A DNA stretch of 64,000 bases from Comamonas phosphati (GTDB lineage Bacteria; Pseudomonadota; Gammaproteobacteria; Burkholderiales; Burkholderiaceae_C): NCBI RefSeq assembly GCF_014637085.1, contig NZ_BMEU01000022.1:1-64000 (forward strand). Direction: 5' to 3'. This document shows, in pieces, positions 9,360 through 17,900 of the stretch (its first letter is position 1; each line of letters begins with the position of its first letter). The position numbers and the translations under genes are program-made. Below the pieces are notes generated by a model, which was given only the letters and a program-made list of their open reading frames with translations, did no database searches and had not been told where the DNA came from.

Positions 9360-9785
9360 CTAGGCCAGCACCTCCTCCTGCGCCTCGATGCGCGGGTAGA
9401 ACTCGCGGTTCTCGCGCTGCATGCGCTCGTGCAGGCGGCGCAGCACATTGTTGGCGTCGGCACGGAAACCCTCGGCATCTGCCCGCAGGCGCTGCGCCGT
9501 ATTCCAGCGGCGCGCAAATGCGTCGAAGGCCTGAGCCAGAGGCCCCATCTCGTCCTGGTACTGCCGCCCCAGGCGCGCCAGGACGGCGTCACCGCCGCGC
9601 TGCAGCGCCGGGTACAGGGCCTGGTCTTCCACGGCCAGGTGCAGCTTGATCACGGCGCTCATGCCGATGATGCCATCGGCAATGGCCTGGGCGTTGCCGG
9701 CAATGCCGGCATGGGTGAGTTCGCGCAGTGCCGCGACGCGGTGCAGTATGTCCACATGCTGTTGCTTGAGTTTATCGATCTGCAT
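9360..9785 (-). CDS. Hemerythrin HHE domain protein
   Basis: This protein of about 141 residues has a single hemerythrin-like four-helix bundle. Putative iron ligands are the His in QQHVDILHRV, HLAVEDQALYPAL in the middle, and RLHERMQRENREFYPRI near the C-terminus. Such proteins bind a non-haem di-iron centre and sense or carry O2 or NO. It is the last gene of the minus-strand block nirK, ytfE-like, qNOR, hemerythrin, so a role in NO handling is the simplest inference. The start is placed at 9785 because AAAGGAAGAACC precedes that ATG; an in-frame ATG 15 bases upstream lies before this Shine-Dalgarno. Confidence 0.88.
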   Translation of the reverse strand: MQIDKLKQQHVDILHRVAALRELTHAGIAGNAQAIADGIIGMSAVIKLHLAVEDQALYPALQRGGDAVLARLGRQYQDEMGPLAQAFDAFARRWNTAQRLRADAEGFRADANNVLRRLHERMQRENREFYPRIEAQEEVLA

Positions 9786-9856
9786 GGTTCTTCCTTTCAT
9801 GGCTTGCGCAAACCCGCTCGAGGCTTGCGCAAGTCCGGTTCACGTCTTCGGGCGGG

Positions 9857-12142
9857 TCAGCGTCCGGCGGCAGCCAGAGCGGTGCGCGACGGCACGGCCG
9901 GCGCTCTCTGGCCCAGCACGCCAATCACCACCTGCCAGGCCATGGCCACGGCGCCGACGATGAACACCACGTCGCCGAAGGTGCGCACCCAGCGCAGCGT
10001 CTGCAGCAGCGGCTGCTGCATGAAGGCCTCGCTGCGGGCCCACCACAGGCCTTCGCTCACGCTGGCGTGGAACTGGATGATGCCGATGGGCAGCAGGCTG
10101 GTGGTGATCATCAGCACCAGGCCGGCGTTCAGGCACCAGAAGGCGGTCTTCATCAGCCCTTCGCTGAACACCAGCTGCGGCCGCACATAGCGCAGCACCA
10201 TCAGCGTGAAGCCCAGAGCCAGGAAGCCGTAGACACCGAACAGCGCGGCGTGCGCGTGCACGGGCGTGGTGTTCAGGCCCTGGATGTAGTACAGCGAGAT
10301 CGGCGGGTTGATCATGAAGCCGAAGACACCCGCACCCAGCATGTTCCAGAAGGCCACGGCCACAAAGCACATGAGCGGCCACTTGAGATTGGCCATCCAG
10401 GGCGCACGGGTCTTGAGGCGCCAGTTCTCCCAGGCCTCATGGCCCAGCACGATCAGCGGCACCACCTCGAGCGCGCTGAAGGCCGCGCCCACGGCCATCA
10501 CCGGCGTGGTCGTGCCCGCGAAGTACAGGTGGTGGAAGGTGCCCGGAATGCCGCCCAGCAGGAACAGCGAGGCCGAGGCCAGGCTGGCCGAGGTGGCCAT
10601 GGGGCGCGAGACCAGACCCATGCTGCTGAAGACGAAGGCCAGCGCCGTGGTGGCGAAGACCTCGAAGAAGCCTTCGACCCACAGGTGCACCACCCACCAG
10701 CGCCAGTACTCCATGACCGACAGGCTGGTGCGCTCGCCGTAGAACAGGCCGGCACCGTAGAACAGGCCGATGGCGCCCACCGAGGCGGTGAGCAGCGCCA
10801 GCAGGTTCTTGTCTTCCTGGTTGCGGGCCAGCAGCGCAGGCAGCACGCCGCGCAGCATCAGCACCAGCCACAGCAGAATGCCCACCCACTTGAGGATCTG
10901 CCAGATGCGGCCCAGGTCCACGTACTCATAGCCCTGGTGGCCTAGCCAGAAGTTCCATTCGGGCGGCATCTTCTGCGCGATGGCCAGGTAGTTGCCCACG
11001 AAGGAGCCCACGCAGACGAAGACCAGCGCCCAGAACAGCACGTCCACGCCGAGTTTCTGGAACTTCGGGTCCTTGCCGCCATTGATGACGGGCGCGAGGA
11101 ACAGGCCCACGGCCAGGAAGCCCGTGGCGATCCAGAACATCGCGCTCTGGATGTGCCAGGTGCGCGTGAGCGAGTACGGCAGCCATTGCGACATGTCGAT
11201 GCCGTAGAACTGCTGGCCCTCCACCGTGTAGTGCGCGGTGAAGCCGCCGATGAACACCTGGAACACGAACAGCGCGACCACGAGGAACAGGTACTTGCCT
11301 AAAGCGCGCTGCGAAGGCGTGAGCGCAAAGCTGGCCAGCGGGTCCTGGCGCGGCGCGACGGGCTGGGGCTCGTCATGCCGGTGCAGGAAGGACCAGCCCC
11401 AGACCAGAAAGCCCACCCCCGCCAGCAGCACGACCACGCTGACGATCGACCAGACCACGTTTTCGCTGCTGGGCGTGTTGCCTATCAGGGGCTCGTGCGG
11501 CCAGTTGTTGGTGTAGGTCACATGGCTGTTCGGGCGCTCGGCGGCGGCGGCCCAGGCGGTCCAGAAGAAGAAATGCGTGAGCTGCTGGCGCCGCTCGGCG
11601 CTGGGCAAGGTGTTCTCCTTCATCGCAAAGCTCTCGCGGCTCTTGCGCAGCGCGGGTGCGTCGGAGAACAGCTGGTCGTAGTAGGCCGCGGTCTGCGCCA
11701 TGGCCTGGGCGCGGCGCTCGCTCACGACCAGCTTGTCGGCTGCGTCGACGCCATTGCCACGGTATTCGGCCCTGAGTTCGGCGCGCAGCGCGCCCTGCTG
11801 GCCTGCGGTCAGCTCGGCATAGGGCTGGCCATGGCGCTCCCTGGCGGCCAGGTCCAGCCAGGCCGTGAGCTCGCGGTGCAGCCAGTCGGCCGTCCAGTCG
11901 GGCGCCTGGTAGGCGCCATGGCCCCAGATCGAGCCCAGCTGCATGCCGCCCACCGACTGCCAGGCAGTCTGGCCGTCGAGGATGTCATCCTTGGTGAACA
12001 AGGCCTTGCCCCCGCTGCTCACCACCTGCGCGGGAATCGGCGGCGCCGAACGGTAGATGTCCACGCCAAAATAGCCGAGCAGCGAGAACATCACGATGCA
12101 CAGCGCGATCAGCGTGTACCAATGCTTTTTGTACTGTCCCAT
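9857..12142 (-). CDS. norZ: Quinol-dependent nitric oxide reductase (qNOR)
   Basis: This 761-residue inner-membrane protein reduces two NO to N2O with quinol as donor. It is the long single-subunit form. The N-terminal part (about residues 1-220) is a periplasmic, haem-less cytochrome-c-like region with QSVGGMQLGSIWGHGAYQAPDW. The remainder is a NorB-like core with about a dozen membrane segments, including HIQSAMFWIATGFL, WWVVHLWVEGFFEVFATT, PGTFHHLYFAGTT and TPVHAHAALFGVYGFL, which carry the haem and FeB histidines. The start at 12142 (MGQYKKHWYTLIAL) is supported by AAGGAATACGG upstream and opens on the first membrane anchor. No norC or norQD genes are nearby, as expected for qNOR. A dispersed repeat separates it from the upstream Fe-S repair gene. 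Confidence 0.95.
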   Translation of the reverse strand: MGQYKKHWYTLIALCIVMFSLLGYFGVDIYRSAPPIPAQVVSSGGKALFTKDDILDGQTAWQSVGGMQLGSIWGHGAYQAPDWTADWLHRELTAWLDLAARERHGQPYAELTAGQQGALRAELRAEYRGNGVDAADKLVVSERRAQAMAQTAAYYDQLFSDAPALRKSRESFAMKENTLPSAERRQQLTHFFFWTAWAAAAERPNSHVTYTNNWPHEPLIGNTPSSENVVWSIVSVVVLLAGVGFLVWGWSFLHRHDEPQPVAPRQDPLASFALTPSQRALGKYLFLVVALFVFQVFIGGFTAHYTVEGQQFYGIDMSQWLPYSLTRTWHIQSAMFWIATGFLAVGLFLAPVINGGKDPKFQKLGVDVLFWALVFVCVGSFVGNYLAIAQKMPPEWNFWLGHQGYEYVDLGRIWQILKWVGILLWLVLMLRGVLPALLARNQEDKNLLALLTASVGAIGLFYGAGLFYGERTSLSVMEYWRWWVVHLWVEGFFEVFATTALAFVFSSMGLVSRPMATSASLASASLFLLGGIPGTFHHLYFAGTTTPVMAVGAAFSALEVVPLIVLGHEAWENWRLKTRAPWMANLKWPLMCFVAVAFWNMLGAGVFGFMINPPISLYYIQGLNTTPVHAHAALFGVYGFLALGFTLMVLRYVRPQLVFSEGLMKTAFWCLNAGLVLMITTSLLPIGIIQFHASVSEGLWWARSEAFMQQPLLQTLRWVRTFGDVVFIVGAVAMAWQVVIGVLGQRAPAVPSRTALAAAGR

Positions 12143-12198
12143 GATCCGTATTCCTTGATAAATCAGCTCTCCATGCGGCGCCGCGCCTGATGAAACTG

Positions 12199-12286
12199 GC
12201 GCTCCCCAGGTGGGGGCGGCGAGCAAGGGCCGCCCCGCAGCAAAGGCCGCGTCCCCCTGGGGGAAGCCGCGCAGCGGCTCAGGGGG
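12199..12286 (-). repeat. Stop-codon-adjacent intergenic repeat, copy 2
   Basis: On the minus strand CCCCCTGAGCCGCTGCGCGG starts directly after the TAA of the ytfE-like gene. The GGGGCGGCCCTTGCTCG core is kept. It lies inside the NO operon, between the ytfE-like gene and norZ, where it could dampen read-through. Confidence 0.75.
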
Positions 12287-12961
12287 TTAGTGAATCCTTG
12301 CTGGAGCGAAACGCTCGAACAGGATGTTGTTTTCGGTATGGATGTGCGCCATCAGATCCTCGCGGAAGCTGCGCAGTCCCAGATAGAGCGCGCGCCAGGT
12401 GGTGCAGGCGTCACGCGGCGGGGTGATGTGCTGGGTCAGCTCTTCCAGGCGGCGCAGCTCGGCACCGTGACTGTCGTGCTCCATGCGCATCACGCCTATG
12501 GGCATGCCGGCCATGCGGCCCTGGCCGCGGGCAATCAGCGGGAACAGCACCATTTCCTCCTTGCGCATATGGCTGTCCAGTTCCTGGGCCATGGCCTCGA
12601 GGTGCTCGGCCAGACCGTGCGGGCAGTCCTCCCGGTCCCCATGCACCTGCTCCACGCGGCGCGCCAGGCGGATCAGCTCGGGCAGCTGCTCGCGGTGCAC
12701 GGCGTGATAGCGGGCCAGAATGTGGTCGACCAGCTCGCTGTCGGCAGCCTCGCTCCAGTCGCGCGCTGCGTCGTCGGTGCGCAGCTGCAGCGCCTGCAGC
12801 TCGTCGGCAATGGGCTCGGCGGCAATGCCGGCGTCCTGCGCCGCGGTGCGCAGCGTACGGTTGCCCGCGCAGCAGAAGTCCAGCCGATGCTGGTCGAACA
12901 GGCGCGTGGCGCCGGGAATGCGTCGGGCCAGCTGGCCCAGGGATTGATCCAGGTAGTTCAT
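12287..12961 (-). CDS. ytfE: Di-iron Fe-S cluster repair protein (YtfE/ScdA/DnrN type)
   Basis: This 224-residue protein has the two-part RIC layout. An N-terminal DUF542 domain starts MNYLDQSLGQLARRIPGATR and contains DFCCAGNRTL. A hemerythrin-type domain follows, with ILARYHAVHREQLPEL, HMRKEEMVLFPLI, MRMEHDSHGAELRRLEEL and MAHIHTENNILFERF supplying the iron ligands. RIC proteins repair Fe-S clusters damaged by nitrosative or oxidative stress and can release or reduce NO in the cytosol. The start at 12961 is supported by CGAGGAG just upstream. It lies 22 bp behind nirK on the same strand, so the two are very likely co-transcribed. The homologous denitrifier gene is often called dnrN. Confidence 0.92.
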   Translation of the reverse strand: MNYLDQSLGQLARRIPGATRLFDQHRLDFCCAGNRTLRTAAQDAGIAAEPIADELQALQLRTDDAARDWSEAADSELVDHILARYHAVHREQLPELIRLARRVEQVHGDREDCPHGLAEHLEAMAQELDSHMRKEEMVLFPLIARGQGRMAGMPIGVMRMEHDSHGAELRRLEELTQHITPPRDACTTWRALYLGLRSFREDLMAHIHTENNILFERFAPARIH

Positions 12962-12983
12962 GTGATGACTCCTCGGGTGGTTT

Positions 12984-14429
12984 TCAGAGCTTGCCGGCGC
13001 GATAGACGCCGGGGGTGGCGTCACCGGTGACCTCCAGCACGCCCACGGCACCCTTGCCGGTGCGCGAGAGTGCGTGGTCCACCAGCAGGTAGCTGCCGGG
13101 GTGTTCGACCTTGAGTTCGACGATGGTGGCGCCGCCCGGAGCCACCAGCGTGGTCTGCACGTCATTCTTGAGGCCCGTGAACGAGGCCTCGCCATACACC
13201 TTGTCGAAGATCTCGCCGATGATGTGGAACGAAGCCACCTTGTTGGGCCCGCCCACGCCGAAGTAGATGCGCACCGTCTCGCCCACCTTGGCCTGCAGCT
13301 TGTGCGTCTTGGTCAGCGCGCCCACGGCGCCGTTGAACACGTAGTAGTCGGGCAGCTCGCTCGCCATCTTCTCCAGATCGGGCTCCTGGTGCACCTTGGC
13401 GCCGAAGGGCCGGTGCGTGTACATATCGCCCTGCATCACGTAGTACTCGCGGTCCACCTTGGGCAGACCGGCCTCGGGCTCGATCAGGATCATTCCGTAC
13501 ATGCCTGCGGCAATGTGCTGCGGCACCAGCGGCGTGGCGCAGTGGTAGACGTACAGGCCCGGGTTCAGCGCCTTGAAGCGGATGGTCTTCTCGGTGCCGG
13601 GCGCCACCTGGGTGTGCTCGCCGCCGCCATGGCCGCCGGTCACCGCATGCAGGTCGATGGAGTGGATGGCCTTGCTGCCCTTGGCATTGGCCAGCGTCAG
13701 CTCGATGGTGTCGCCCACGCGGGCGCGCAGCATGGGGCCGGGCACCTGGCGGTTGAAGGTCCAGTAGGTGAAGCTGGTGCCGTCGTCGAGCTTGCCGGCC
13801 AGCTCCACCGTCTCCAGGCGCACCTTCTGCGTCTGCGGCGCACGCGGGCCTATGGCCGGCGGCACCTTGGCCGGATCGGCCGAGATGCTCACGGCGGCCG
13901 GGTCCGCGCCGCGCTGCGACAGAGGGGCAGGCGTGTACAGCGCCAGCGCCGCATCGGTGGATGCGCCGGCCGGGCTGGCCGCCACGGCCTGGCCCGTGAC
14001 CTTGAGCCGGCCTTCCATACCGATCTGACGATGGCCGGGCACGGAGCAGAAGTAGGCGAACTCGCCGGGCTGGGTGACCTTGAAGCGCAAGGTCTGCCGG
14101 CCCGTGGAGGCACTGAACTTGGGCGAGGCCACGTTCAGCTCGGGCACCACCAGGTCGTGCTCGGCCCCCTCGCCGCTGTCGAGCAGGATTTCCACCGTAT
14201 CGCCCACTGCCGCGCCGAGCGTGGGATTGACGGCACCCTTGTCGTCCACGTAGACCATCTTGCCGTCCACGATGTTGGTGTGCAGCGCAAAGCGCTTGAC
14301 GGCTGCGGCCGGCGCGGCCTGGGCCGCAGCCTCGGACACAGCCTGGGCAGAAACCGCCGGGGCGCAGGCCAGAACGCTCACGGCCAGTGCAACCGGTAGC
14401 GCGGCAGGAAAAAGACGTCGCATGCTCAT
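12984..14429 (-). CDS. nirK: Copper nitrite reductase with N-terminal cupredoxin domain
   Basis: This 481-residue periplasmic enzyme reduces nitrite to NO. A signal peptide covers about residues 1-30. Next comes an extra cupredoxin domain (about 45-150) with a full type 1 copper set: His91 in AEHDLVVP and Cys128, His133, Met138 in YFCSVPGHRQIGM. The normal two-domain NirK core follows, with SIDLHAVTGGHGGGEH (type 2 copper and catalytic Asp region), YVYHCATPLVPQHIAAGMYG (type 1 copper), ASFHIIGEIFDKVY, and LLVDHAL near the end. The usual two-domain enzyme is about 360-380 residues, so the extra domain explains the length. A similar layout is known from Hyphomicrobium. The start at 14429 follows GAGAGGAG; a longer frame upstream lacks a signal peptide. 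Confidence 0.95.
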   Translation of the reverse strand: MSMRRLFPAALPVALAVSVLACAPAVSAQAVSEAAAQAAPAAAVKRFALHTNIVDGKMVYVDDKGAVNPTLGAAVGDTVEILLDSGEGAEHDLVVPELNVASPKFSASTGRQTLRFKVTQPGEFAYFCSVPGHRQIGMEGRLKVTGQAVAASPAGASTDAALALYTPAPLSQRGADPAAVSISADPAKVPPAIGPRAPQTQKVRLETVELAGKLDDGTSFTYWTFNRQVPGPMLRARVGDTIELTLANAKGSKAIHSIDLHAVTGGHGGGEHTQVAPGTEKTIRFKALNPGLYVYHCATPLVPQHIAAGMYGMILIEPEAGLPKVDREYYVMQGDMYTHRPFGAKVHQEPDLEKMASELPDYYVFNGAVGALTKTHKLQAKVGETVRIYFGVGGPNKVASFHIIGEIFDKVYGEASFTGLKNDVQTTLVAPGGATIVELKVEHPGSYLLVDHALSRTGKGAVGVLEVTGDATPGVYRAGKL

Positions 14430-14479
14430 GGATGAACTCCTCTCTTGGATGAATTGCCCTGATGAATACCCTGAGTCAC

Positions 14480-14494
14480 GCAAACGCTGTGCCA
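14480..14494 (-). promoter_or_regulatory. Sigma54 (-24/-12) promoter for nirK
   Basis: On the minus strand the sequence reads TGGCACAGCGTTTGC, an exact match to TGGCAC-N5-TTGC. Transcription would start near 14468, about 40 bases before the nirK ATG. The NorR boxes lie about 65-100 bp further upstream, the normal position for enhancer-binding proteins. Confidence 0.88.
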
Positions 14495-14533
14495 GAAAAA
14501 ACTTCTTCAAATTCAATAGTTTGAAAAATCAAT

Positions 14534-14546
14534 GGTTAAAATAACC
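14534..14546. promoter_or_regulatory. NorR binding box 1
   Basis: GGT-TAAAATA-ACC matches the GGT-N7-ACC element described for NorR of Ralstonia eutropha, and it is embedded in a longer palindrome AATGGTTA...TAACCATT. It lies in the nirK-norR intergenic region. Confidence 0.8.
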
Positions 14547-14557
14547 ATTCACGAAAT

Positions 14558-14570
14558 GGTTGAATTGACC
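14558..14570. promoter_or_regulatory. NorR binding box 2
   Basis: GGT-TGAATTG-ACC is a second perfect GGT-N7-ACC element, 24 bp centre to centre from box 1. It sits 20 bp before the norR ATG, so binding could also autoregulate norR. Confidence 0.8.
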
Positions 14571-14589
14571 ATCAAAGGTATTTATCACC

Positions 14590-16167
14590 ATGGACACCCT
14601 CCACGCCCTGCTGCTGGCCGACCTGGCGGCCGAACTGCCCATGGCCGTGCGCCAGCAGCGGCTGGTGGAAACGCTGCGCCTGCACTTTCGCTGCGGTGCC
14701 GTGGCCCTGCTGCGCCTGGACGGCGAGGGTGAACTGCTGCGGCCCGTGGCGGTGGACGGGCTGACCAGCGACGCCCTGGGCCGGCGCTTCGCCATCAAGG
14801 AGCACCCGCGGCTGGCAGCCATCCTGCAGCGGCGCGAAGTCACCTGCTTCCACCACGACAGCGGCCTGCCCGATCCCTATGACGGCCTGGTGATCGAGCG
14901 CCCGGGCGAGCCGCTGCAGGTGCATGACTGCATGGGCGTGGCACTGGATCTGGAAGGCCAGCGCTTTGGCGTGCTGACGCTGGATGCGCTGACCGTGGGC
15001 ACTTTCGACGCCCTGGCCCAGGCCGAGCTGGCACAGCTGCGGCCGCTCATCGAGGCAGCCGTGCGCGTGTCGCGGCTGGAGATGGCGCTGCGCGCCGCGC
15101 AGCAATCCGGCAGCGCAGCGACGGGCGGAGCACTTTCGCGCGAAGACGGCGGGATCGTCGGCGAAATCGTGGGCCATAGCGAGGCCATGGCCCGCCTGCT
15201 GCATGAGTTGCAGCTGGTGGCCGATACCGAGCTGCCCGTGCTGCTGCTGGGCGAGACCGGCGTGGGCAAGGAGATGTTCGCCCACCGGCTGCACCGCCTG
15301 TCGCGGCGCGGCAGCCGGCCGCTGGTGCATGTGAACTGCGCGGCCCTGCCCGAAGCGCTGGCCGAGAGCGAGCTGTTCGGCCACGCACGCGGCGCCTTCT
15401 CGGGGGCCGTGAGCGACCGGCCCGGCCGCTTCGAGGCGGCCGAGGGCGGCACGCTGTTCCTCGACGAGGTGGGCGAGCTGCCGCTGTCCATCCAGGCCAA
15501 GCTGCTGCGCACGCTGCAGAACGGCGAAATCCAGCGCCTGGGTGCCGACCGGCCGCGCAAGGTGGATGTGCGCGTGATCGCCGCCACCAACCGCAATCTG
15601 CGCGAGCTGGTGCAGGAAGGCAGCTTTCGCGCCGACCTGTACCACCGGCTGTCGGTGTACCCGATACCGATTCCGCCGCTGCGCGAGCGCGGCAACGATG
15701 TGCTGCTGCTGGCCGGGCGCTTCCTCGAACAGAACCGCGCCCGCCTGGGCCTGCGCAGCCTGCGCCTGTCGGCCGCCGCCGACGAGGCGCTGCGCCGCTA
15801 CCGCTGGCCCGGCAATGTGCGCGAACTGGAACATGTGGTCAGCCGCGCCGCGCTCAAGGCCCTGAGCCGCGGCGCGCGGCGCAGCGACATCGTGACGCTC
15901 GATGCCGACCTGCTCGACCTTGACGCCGGAGCCCCCTACCCACCGGCCGCAGCAACCGGCCAGGTCCAGCCCATGGTGCAGGCCATGGTGCAGGCCGCGG
16001 GGCACGATCTGCCGCTGCGAGACAGGGTCGACGCCTGCCAGCGCGACTGCATACGCGCCGCACTGCAGCGCCATGGCGGCAGCTGGGCGCAGGCGGCGCG
16101 GGCGCTGGACCTCGATGCCAGCAATCTGCACAAGCTCGCGCGACGACTGGGCCTCAAGAACGCCTAG
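14590..16167 (+). CDS. norR: NO-responsive sigma54-dependent activator NorR
   Basis: This 525-residue regulator has three domains. An N-terminal GAF domain (about 20-170) in NorR binds NO through a mononuclear iron. The central AAA+ ATPase has Walker A GETGVGKE, the sigma54-contact loop as GAFSGA (usual form GAFTGA), Walker [11 protein letters not shown] and [11 protein letters not shown]. The Fis-type HTH at the end contains [20 protein letters not shown]. On binding NO it drives sigma54 RNA polymerase. It is divergent from nirK, and the 160-bp gap holds two GGT-N7-ACC boxes and a sigma54 promoter facing nirK. AAAGG lies upstream of the ATG at 14590. The alternative of a generic Fis-family activator is less likely given this context. 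Confidence 0.95.
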   Translation: MDTLHALLLADLAAELPMAVRQQRLVETLRLHFRCGAVALLRLDGEGELLRPVAVDGLTSDALGRRFAIKEHPRLAAILQRREVTCFHHDSGLPDPYDGLVIERPGEPLQVHDCMGVALDLEGQRFGVLTLDALTVGTFDALAQAELAQLRPLIEAAVRVSRLEMALRAAQQSGSAATGGALSREDGGIVGEIVGHSEAMARLLHELQLVADTELPVLLLGETGVGKEMFAHRLHRLSRRGSRPLVHVNCAALPEALAESELFGHARGAFSGAVSDRPGRFEAAEGGTLFLDEVGELPLSIQAKLLRTLQNGEIQRLGADRPRKVDVRVIAATNRNLRELVQEGSFRADLYHRLSVYPIPIPPLRERGNDVLLLAGRFLEQNRARLGLRSLRLSAAADEALRRYRWPGNVRELEHVVSRAALKALSRGARRSDIVTLDADLLDLDAGAPYPPAAATGQVQPMVQAMVQAAGHDLPLRDRVDACQRDCIRAALQRHGGSWAQAARALDLDASNLHKLARRLGLKNA

Positions 16168-16185
16168 ACCCAGGGTCTGTGCCCA

Positions 16186-16214
16186 TTACAACGTGAGCAG
16201 CCGCTCTTTATAAT
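16186..16214 (+). promoter_or_regulatory. Sigma70-type promoter for the porin gene
   Basis: TTACAA (16186-16191), a 17-base spacer and TATAAT (16209-16214) form a near-consensus promoter. It lies 18 bp behind norR and would give a leader of about 230 bases before the porin ATG at 16451. That leader holds no recognisable gene. Confidence 0.65.
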
Positions 16215-16450
16215 CCCTTCCATCACCCCTCCCGCAGGGGCACTTTTTCTTGACCGGGGATCGCAGCCAGCGGCTGCGTATTGCAGACCTTTCCGCATGC
16301 CCCGGTTGCCTTACGGGCTGGCTCTCCATGGGCCACGCCCTCGCCCGCTGCCCCGGTCGCTTCGCTGGCCGGCGGCATCCATCATCGCCAGGCATGCGCA
16401 CAGTCTGCGCTGCTGCCATGCCGCCTTTTCCAGCAAGGAGCTTTTCCAGG

Positions 16451-17431
16451 ATGCGTTGGAGTACTTGTCTTTCTCTCGGTTGCGCCACTCTTCTTTCCAC
16501 GGCCCTGCCTGCCTCGGCCCAGTCCCGGGTCAGCATCAGCGGTCTGCTCGATGCCGGGGTGTTCAGAAGTTTTGACAAGACCAGCGAGCTGGGCACGATC
16601 CAACGCAGCCACCTGGCCCTTGCCGGCATGGAAGACCTGGGCGGCGGCCTCAAGGCCACATTCCGCCTGAGCACCCGCTTCGACCTCGACACCGGCCAGA
16701 GCGAGGGCTTCGGCAAGAAGCCTTTCTGGCATGACGAGTCCACCGTGGGCCTACGGGGCAGCTTCGGCCAGGTGCGCGTCGGCCGCGCGCTGTCGGCCAT
16801 GTGGGCGCAGGACTGGCAGTTCGATCCCTGGGCCAATTTCAACCGCATCTCCTCGCCGGCCTGGTACCAGTGGCACTACCTGACGCCCACGGACCGCGCG
16901 AGCAACAACGGCTTTGCCGAGTACGGGCGCATGGCCAACGGCATCTTCTACGATTCGCCCACGGTGGCCGGCTTCACGCTGCACCTGAGCGGCTCGCCCG
17001 AGCGCACCGAAGCCCCGGGCCACCAGGGTCGCGGCTACTCGGCCGCGCTCAATTACGACCAGGGGGCGCTGGCCGGCATGCTGGCCTTCGAGCGCAACGG
17101 CAGCGGCGACAAGGACACGTTTGTCGCCGGCAAATACCGCTTCGGCGCCGCCGCCGTGATGGCCGCCTGGGATTACTCGCGCGTGGCCCAAGGCGCACTG
17201 TCGGCCCGGGCCGTGACGCTGGGCGCCACTTACCAGGTCGGGGCCACGACCCTGAAGGCCGGCTATGGCCGCCAGCGCATGCAGGAGCAGACCAACCATT
17301 TCTATTCCCTTGGCGCAGACCATGCGCTGTCCAAGCGCACCACGCTGTACGCCAGCCTGGGCCGCAAGGGCTATGCCTACGGCGCTGACTCGGGCACCTC
17401 GTTCGGCGTGGGCGTATCGCATGCTTTTTAA
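16451..17431 (+). CDS. Gram-negative porin (betaproteobacterial OmpC/Omp32 type)
   Basis: This 326-residue outer-membrane protein has a signal peptide starting MRWSTCLSLGCATLLSTALP and ending SAQS. Beta-strand alternation follows, beginning RVSISGLLDAGVFRSF, with porin-family stretches such as RSHLALAGMEDLGGGLKATF, STVGLRGSFGQVRVGRAL and ALNYDQGALAGMLAF. It ends in VGVSHAF with the C-terminal Phe needed for Bam-dependent assembly. It would form a trimeric diffusion channel for small anions and solutes. The start at 16451 is chosen because AAGGAG lies upstream and the signal peptide begins there; the open frame extends 200 bases further with no signal. Its own promoter is at 16186-16214. The substrate cannot be inferred. 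Confidence 0.92.
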   Translation: MRWSTCLSLGCATLLSTALPASAQSRVSISGLLDAGVFRSFDKTSELGTIQRSHLALAGMEDLGGGLKATFRLSTRFDLDTGQSEGFGKKPFWHDESTVGLRGSFGQVRVGRALSAMWAQDWQFDPWANFNRISSPAWYQWHYLTPTDRASNNGFAEYGRMANGIFYDSPTVAGFTLHLSGSPERTEAPGHQGRGYSAALNYDQGALAGMLAFERNGSGDKDTFVAGKYRFGAAAVMAAWDYSRVAQGALSARAVTLGATYQVGATTLKAGYGRQRMQEQTNHFYSLGADHALSKRTTLYASLGRKGYAYGADSGTSFGVGVSHAF

Positions 17432-17900
17432 GGCCTTTGAAGCCACGGCACCGCTGGGTTGCTGCGGTTTGATGCGCCCGCCGCGAATACTCGACGGCTC
17501 ACGGAGGGATTAAATCGGCCAGCCTCTGGTCCAAATCTGCCTTTTGTGAGCTTTTGTGAGCGGCAGAACAGCGGCCGGCCCCGGCCCCGGGTAACACCCG
17601 GGGGCAAAAAAACCCTCAAAACCGGATTCTCTGCTTTGATCTTCGGTCTTCGTCGTGGATTCCCGACCCGCAACCCAAAGGAAATGAGCGGAGTTAAAGA
17701 CATATGCCCGGCAGTTGATGCAAATTATTCGCCGCCGCGTTGAATGTCGATCAAAGTTCAGCCAAATGCACCGAAACCGCCATCAAAAATAGCGCTTCTT
17801 GCCGCAATATCAGCCAAGCCAATTATTTGCATGCAGCCCCCTGTGCATCCTTGATTTTTTTGACCAAAATGCGCTGCATTCCCCGAATGAAGAGACTGCG
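17432..17900. other. Long intergenic region before bioB
   Basis: These 469 bp hold no convincing gene. A tandem CTTTTGTGAG repeat lies at about 17541-17560. A hairpin CCCCGGG-TAACA-CCCGGGG lies at about 17585-17603. The second half (17700-17880) is markedly more AT-rich than its surroundings and probably carries the bioB promoter, but no single -35/-10 pair stands out. I do not see a known riboswitch. Confidence 0.5.

Noticed and set aside
17585-17603. Hairpin CCCCGGG-TAACA-CCCGGGG as a terminator of the porin gene
   Set aside because: There is no T tract behind it on either strand; the A run on its right would precede the hairpin on the minus strand.
17740-17900. Riboswitch before bioB, or cobalamin riboswitch before the metH module
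   Set aside because: No conserved riboswitch boxes are visible. The space before metH (6972-7080) is mostly taken by a terminator.
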